Source of the DNA: Candidatus Omnitrophota bacterium
GTDB taxonomy: Bacteria > Omnitrophota > Koll11 > Gygaellales > Profunditerraquicolaceae
Assembly: GCA_025453435.1 (NCBI GenBank)
Contig: JALOQI010000004.1
Location: 1-16,459 of the forward strand
Reading direction: 5' to 3'
DNA length: 16,459 bases
How positions within the stretch are numbered: position 1 is the stretch's first letter; every line of letters starts with the position of its first letter. Below the pieces are notes generated by a model, which was not told the DNA's origin, ran no database searches, and worked only from the letters and a program-made list of their open reading frames with translations. This document shows, piece after piece, positions 12,958-16,459 of this stretch. Position numbers and translations under genes: made by a program.

Positions 12958-15801
12958 TTAAAAAGCCTGGTTTATGCCGAACCAGAAATGCGTATCCTCT
13001 TTGGGATCGTTTATTGCCCGGGCAGCGTCGATCCTGACTACCAGCTTCTCAAGCCCTGCTAATACGCCCAGGTGGAAACGCAAACCCAGGCCGGCGTCTT
13101 TTTTAAAGCTTCTGTCCCCGAACGAGCTGTCCCAGGCTTTGCCGACGTCAAAAAAACCCACTGCCTGGACGCTGTTAAGGCAGAATATATTGTCTATGAA
13201 ATAAATCTTCAGGTCGTTGAAAACAGGCATGCGGTATTCCGCCCCGGCCAGCACGGCGCGGGAACCCTGCACGGCCTTACGGCTGTAACCGCGCAGCGAA
13301 TCAGCGCCGCCCAACTCAAAAAGGTTCTTGTCGGACGGGCCGCCCAATCCTCCTTTAAGCCTGGCGGCGATCTTATGCTGTTTGCGCTGCCATACAAGAA
13401 AATATCTCTGCAGTTCGGCGCTGGTGCGCCAGAAAGACTCCGTGCCGCCGAGCATATGGCCTGCTACTTCCTGCACCGGGATGAACCGCCAGCCGTAATC
13501 CGGGTCGGCGTATGGCCCGTATCTGCCTAAAGAGCCCGCAAGGCCGAATATTGCCTCATTCTTTTTCTTGTAGCGCATGTTCCTGATATCCTCAGAACCA
13601 TTGAGGCCGCCGGAGGAATCCATTCTCTGGTCCCGTATAAAATACAAGGTAGCGTGATCGTTGACCCCGAACAAACCGTAATTTGCCGGCCACAGTTCCC
13701 TGCGCATATAGACCTTGCCGCCTGAAACGTCCTGCTTTTCCTTTGAGGATTCATAATCGAATATCTCAAAACCTGCGCTGTTTTGCCTGCCTGCTATGTT
13801 ATTGAGCTGATAGCCGAAGCTCGAATCCAGGGCTTTTGCGTCAAAATCGTACATCGAGCTCAGGCGGACTATTGAATCATAAGGCCTTTGCAAACAAGAC
13901 CCTATTCCAAGAAACGAGGGGCCGGCCTTTGGCCCGGCAACTGCGGTATACGAATCCCGCTTATAGAAAAACGGCATTTCATAAGCGAAAAAATAAAACG
14001 GAACAGGCTTGAAGGCCTTAAGGGCCGGCCTGTGATTATTTATCCTGTCCAGGTCCAGGACAATAGAATTGTCGGGATCGATGTCAACGCGGCTGACCCT
14101 GCCGGGCTGCTCGAGCGGTATGACGTGTTCCTTCCCCGAACCGTCCCATTCGTCAACCTGGACGCTTCCGTCAGCATACGTGAGAATTGTTTTGACCGGG
14201 AGCGCTATAGTCTGACGGTTTTCTATCGTAACGCTTTCCCTGCCGACGCGCTTGACCGCATAATCGCATTTATTTGCGGTCTTGAACCACTGGTCAAAAA
14301 AATAACTCAGGTCCCTGCCGGACTCCTCTGACGCAATGCGCTCTAGGTCGGAGAACTCGAAGTTCTTGAACCGGTATTCCCGGGCATAACGTTCTACGAT
14401 CCGGTCGAAAGTTTCTCGGCCGAGGATAGATTCGAGCATCATAAGGATAGCCGATCCTTTTCCGTAAGCCAGGGCGAAGATCGAAGACGGCTCCCTGAAA
14501 CCCGAAAGCTCTCCTATTACAGGCCTGTCATAACCGCCTTTGGCCAGGACCGAGTATCTGGCCACCGTTGAGTCGCGGAATGAAAAATTGGGGATGATCC
14601 AGCCTAGGGGTTTGGGCAGATCGAGCACCAGCGCGTTTGCGCCGTACGTATCTTCAAGATAGCGCAGGACCCAGTAAGAATTCATGCCCTCGTCTATAAA
14701 CATCTGGGTGTATTCATCCGATCCCACAAGATTATAAAACCACTGGTGGCCCGTTTCATGGGATACAATAAAATCGAAATACCGGCTAAGCGCTCCGGGC
14801 AGGCGGTAAAGCCTTGTATCTATGAACACCATGCCCGAGGACTGGTCCCCCCCGAAACCCAGATACGCCGGAACAATAGAAAATTCCTTATAAGGGTACT
14901 CGCCGAAACGCGCGCCGTAGAACCGCATAAGCCGTGCGGCGTGAACTGCGGCTTTTTCGGCGGAAGATTTATTCCCGTCTATGTAATAAGCGTTTATCGT
15001 ATACCCGTCCTGGTCAAGCCTGACAGCCTCGAAATCAGGCGATATGCCGACACCAAGGTCGCGCATAGGATGCCCGGGCTTGAAAACAAGGGTCTTTGTG
15101 CCGTCTGCGTTGATCGTTTCCTCCGGGGCGGCTCCGCCGGATATAACCTTTTGTTTTTGCTCTATAGTGACCTCCAGCCTGTAATACGCCGCGTCGCTGA
15201 AAAAAGGCTGATGGAAGATATAAAAAGGATAGTTATGCCAGCCGGCATCATCATATACGCTCAGGATCGGATACCACCTGGTCAGGGCGGTTATATTCCT
15301 GTGCCAGCCGAATCTTCCGTACGAATGGGGCATGCGCACGGAAAAAGATATATCAACGGTTACTGAATGGCCCTTGGCAACCGCCTGGGGCAGATCTACT
15401 TTAAGTATGGTCTGATCCTCGCCTTCTATATTAAAGGAAAGCGGCTTGCCCTGGCATAAAACTTCTTTGACCTTGAGGTCGCCCGATTGAAAACCTTCGG
15501 GATAAGGATTTACCTTAAAATACCCGGCGTATCGCGACATCCCGCGTATTTCTTTCTTTGTATACTTCCTGTGCGGATAGATATGGAAAAACAACTCGGA
15601 TACAGGCAGGCTGTAGTTATTGGTAAAGGTGACCGTCTGTGAAGCGTCGATACTTTTAAGCCCGGTATCAACGGACGCTTTTATTTCGTAGCGCGGCAAT
15701 CCGGCAGCGCTATCGTCCCGGGCCATAACGCGGGTGGCTGCGATCGCCGGCAATAGCAGGATCAAAAAAGCCGATATAATATGCTTAATTTTATTTTTCA
15801 T
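12958..15801 (-). CDS. M1-family metallopeptidase fused to an Omp85-type outer-membrane beta-barrel
   Basis: A 947-residue protein with a signal peptide (hydrophobic 8-23, cleavage near ARDD). Residues 36-590 form an M1 aminopeptidase: a beta-rich N-terminal domain, the zinc site HETGH (348-352) with Glu371 19 residues after the second His, AYGKGSAIL with candidate catalytic Tyr446, a helical domain, and a beta domain (LTYADGSVQVDEWDG). The family GxMEN motif is replaced by SSGMVFI (321-327), so true aminopeptidase specificity is uncertain. Residues about 605-947 look like an Omp85/bacterial surface antigen barrel, with alternating aromatic strands, GGADSLRGY at 831-839 (the conserved loop 6 motif) and a terminal Phe. 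No POTRA domain is seen between them. The peptidase should end up in the periplasm or at the cell surface, tethered by its own barrel. The start overlaps the glycosylase gene by 11 bases. Confidence 0.88.
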   Translation of the reverse strand: MKNKIKHIISAFLILLLPAIAATRVMARDDSAAGLPRYEIKASVDTGLKSIDASQTVTFTNNYSLPVSELFFHIYPHRKYTKKEIRGMSRYAGYFKVNPYPEGFQSGDLKVKEVLCQGKPLSFNIEGEDQTILKVDLPQAVAKGHSVTVDISFSVRMPHSYGRFGWHRNITALTRWYPILSVYDDAGWHNYPFYIFHQPFFSDAAYYRLEVTIEQKQKVISGGAAPEETINADGTKTLVFKPGHPMRDLGVGISPDFEAVRLDQDGYTINAYYIDGNKSSAEKAAVHAARLMRFYGARFGEYPYKEFSIVPAYLGFGGDQSSGMVFIDTRLYRLPGALSRYFDFIVSHETGHQWFYNLVGSDEYTQMFIDEGMNSYWVLRYLEDTYGANALVLDLPKPLGWIIPNFSFRDSTVARYSVLAKGGYDRPVIGELSGFREPSSIFALAYGKGSAILMMLESILGRETFDRIVERYAREYRFKNFEFSDLERIASEESGRDLSYFFDQWFKTANKCDYAVKRVGRESVTIENRQTIALPVKTILTYADGSVQVDEWDGSGKEHVIPLEQPGRVSRVDIDPDNSIVLDLDRINNHRPALKAFKPVPFYFFAYEMPFFYKRDSYTAVAGPKAGPSFLGIGSCLQRPYDSIVRLSSMYDFDAKALDSSFGYQLNNIAGRQNSAGFEIFDYESSKEKQDVSGGKVYMRRELWPANYGLFGVNDHATLYFIRDQRMDSSGGLNGSEDIRNMRYKKKNEAIFGLAGSLGRYGPYADPDYGWRFIPVQEVAGHMLGGTESFWRTSAELQRYFLVWQRKQHKIAARLKGGLGGPSDKNLFELGGADSLRGYSRKAVQGSRAVLAGAEYRMPVFNDLKIYFIDNIFCLNSVQAVGFFDVGKAWDSSFGDRSFKKDAGLGLRFHLGVLAGLEKLVVRIDAARAINDPKEDTHFWFGINQAF

Positions 15802-16321
15802 TCTTTAAAGGGCACTGTCCGCATCTGGGGTTATTTTTCAGGCAATAAACTTTTCCGAGTTTTACTATCAACGCATGATATTCGTTAAACATTTCAGCGT
15901 CACAGGGAAGGCTTTTCATGCAGACAGCCTGTATTTCCCGATATTCGGCTGTTTGCGCTACAAATCCGTGGCGCGCGAACGCCCTTTTTGTGTAAGCGTC
16001 CACAACGAATACGGGCTTGCCCAGGGCATATAAAAGGATAGAATCCGCCGTCTCAGGGCCGATGCCGTTTATTGACAAAAACTCATCGCGCAGCCTGCCC
16101 AGCGGGACGTTTTTCATCCGCCTGTAACTGCCGCCGTATCGGCCAAGCATGTATGAAATGAAATTGCGCAGGCGCTTTGTCTTTAATCTGTAATAACCCG
16201 ACGGCCTTATCAGCCGGCTCGTCCGCGCAAAGCCGGCCGCGTAGAAAGGCCAGGGCGTCCGCCCGGCATGCATGGGCGCCGGCCTCAGGGTTACAAGCCC
16301 CGTTGCACCGCTCCGCCCCAT
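15791..16321 (-). CDS. Endonuclease III-like (HhH-GPD) DNA glycosylase, 5' part lost at a sequence junction
   Basis: Homology begins only at LIRPSGYY (residues 37-44 of the open frame from 16321). The preceding 34 or so residues are an out-of-frame reading of unrelated GC-rich sequence. What remains has the helix-hairpin-helix INGIGPETADSILLYA (84-99) and the catalytic Asp108 in VFVVDAY. In endonuclease III the position after the hairpin is a catalytic Lys; here it is Glu90, as expected for monofunctional glycosylases related to MagIII. The C-terminus has C160-x6-C167-x2-C170 followed by PLKNEK and the stop, so the fourth iron-sulphur ligand is missing. About 100 N-terminal residues of a normal homologue are absent, so this copy as sequenced would not fold as a full enzyme. 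The gene proper probably starts beyond the junction in the real genome. Confidence 0.75.
   Translation of the reverse strand: MGRSGATGLVTLRPAPMHAGRTPWPFYAAGFARTSRLIRPSGYYRLKTKRLRNFISYMLGRYGGSYRRMKNVPLGRLRDEFLSINGIGPETADSILLYALGKPVFVVDAYTKRAFARHGFVAQTAEYREIQAVCMKSLPCDAEMFNEYHALIVKLGKVYCLKNNPRCGQCPLKNEK
16212..16221. other. Junction between host-like and GC-rich foreign sequence
   Basis: Left of about 16212 the minus-strand frame is glycosylase; right of about 16221 a different frame carries a plausible small protein and the base composition shifts abruptly to very GC-rich. The boundary is placed where the glycosylase similarity (LIRPSGYY) starts and the other frame stops looking sensible (after residues CAD). 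It is accurate to perhaps 15 bases. Confidence 0.6.
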
Positions 16322-16403
16322 GCTGGGCGTCGTGCACCGCCTGGCGGATCACCGCCGCCACCAGGCCGCGGGGGGCCGCGTCAAGGTCAACCGTTTTGCC
16401 CAT
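16221..16403 (-). CDS. Small phage-like hypothetical protein, 3' part replaced at the junction
   Basis: An ATG at 16403 is preceded by GGAGGGG three bases away and opens a frame starting MGKTVDLDAAPRGLVAAVIR, helical and Ala-rich, with RADALAFLRGRL shortly before the junction. The style (a helical start with a xxVxRQAxxDA pattern, then an AxxFL segment) recalls small prophage proteins of high-GC hosts, which is recollection only. The frame stays open to 16083, but everything past 16221 is glycosylase sequence read in the wrong frame. Its start overlaps the previous reading frame by 17 bases, as in packed phage operons. Function unknown. Confidence 0.4.
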
Positions 16404-16458
16404 GGTCCCCTCCGCCCAGGGCCTCGCCCTCCGCAAACGGCCGGCCACAACATGGGCA
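16387..16458 (-). CDS. C-terminal end of a small zinc-ribbon-like protein (runs off the window)
   Basis: In the third minus frame the first 23 visible residues are CPCCGRPFAEGEALGGGDHG followed by QNG and a TGA at 16387. C-x-C-C-G-R-P-F is a zinc-knuckle style motif common in small phage proteins. The stop overlaps the start of the next small gene by 17 bases, an arrangement that supports both readings. The rest of the gene lies outside the window. Confidence 0.4.
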   Translation of the reverse strand, partial: CPCCGRPFAEGEALGGGDHGQNG

Positions 16459-16459
16459 T

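Noticed and set aside
16083..16403. Continuous small protein from the ATG at 16403 to the stop at 16083
   Set aside because: Beyond about 16221 the frame runs through glycosylase coding sequence in the wrong phase, so only the first 60 or so residues can be real.

Overview
The window is a densely packed fragment of a bacterial chromosome. Every gene I can support is read from the minus strand, so the text follows transcription from high to low coordinates. An outer-membrane beta-barrel fused to a peptidase, a secretin with a signal peptide, and de novo purine and folate genes point to a free-living diderm (Gram-negative-type) bacterium. The combination of a KamA-type aminomutase with Ddl-like ligases, an EF-G-like factor and a mini-YchF would suit an uncultured candidate-phylum lineage such as Omnitrophota, but that placement is a guess.

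Right end (about 16212-16459): roughly the last 250 bases are much richer in G+C than the rest and read as two overlapping small gene fragments of phage-like appearance. They run abruptly into the middle of an endonuclease III-like glycosylase that has lost its N-terminal half. This is either an assembly chimera or a prophage/host boundary. Next (12958-15801) comes an M1 metallopeptidase fused to an Omp85-type barrel, its start overlapping the end of the glycosylase gene.

Middle (8349-12916): a promoter precedes a four-gene run of secretin with a C-terminal TonB-like domain, M20 peptidase, PAC2-family protein and UPF0280 (ApbE-like) protein. The UPF0280 gene appears to lack a conventional start codon.

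Centre (4893-8298): this is the most interesting part. A TTGACA-type promoter and a structured leader ending in an intrinsic terminator stand before three translationally coupled genes: two paralogous Ddl-like ATP-grasp ligases and a lysine 2,3-aminomutase. The operon ends at a 20-bp perfect inverted repeat of REP-like type that can also serve as terminator. My reading is a regulated pathway that makes beta-lysine (or a related beta-amino acid) and joins it to one or two other molecules through amide or peptide bonds.

Left end (1-4843): an extended -10 promoter drives an EF-G-like GTPase with Phe in place of the catalytic His, a YchF-derived protein without its GTPase core, purH, and the start of folC, which runs off the window. 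This couples two translation-factor-like proteins to one-carbon and purine metabolism. No tRNA, rRNA, CRISPR array or complete insertion sequence was seen, and no gene-free stretch exceeds 300 bases; the longest is the leader region at 8142-8348.
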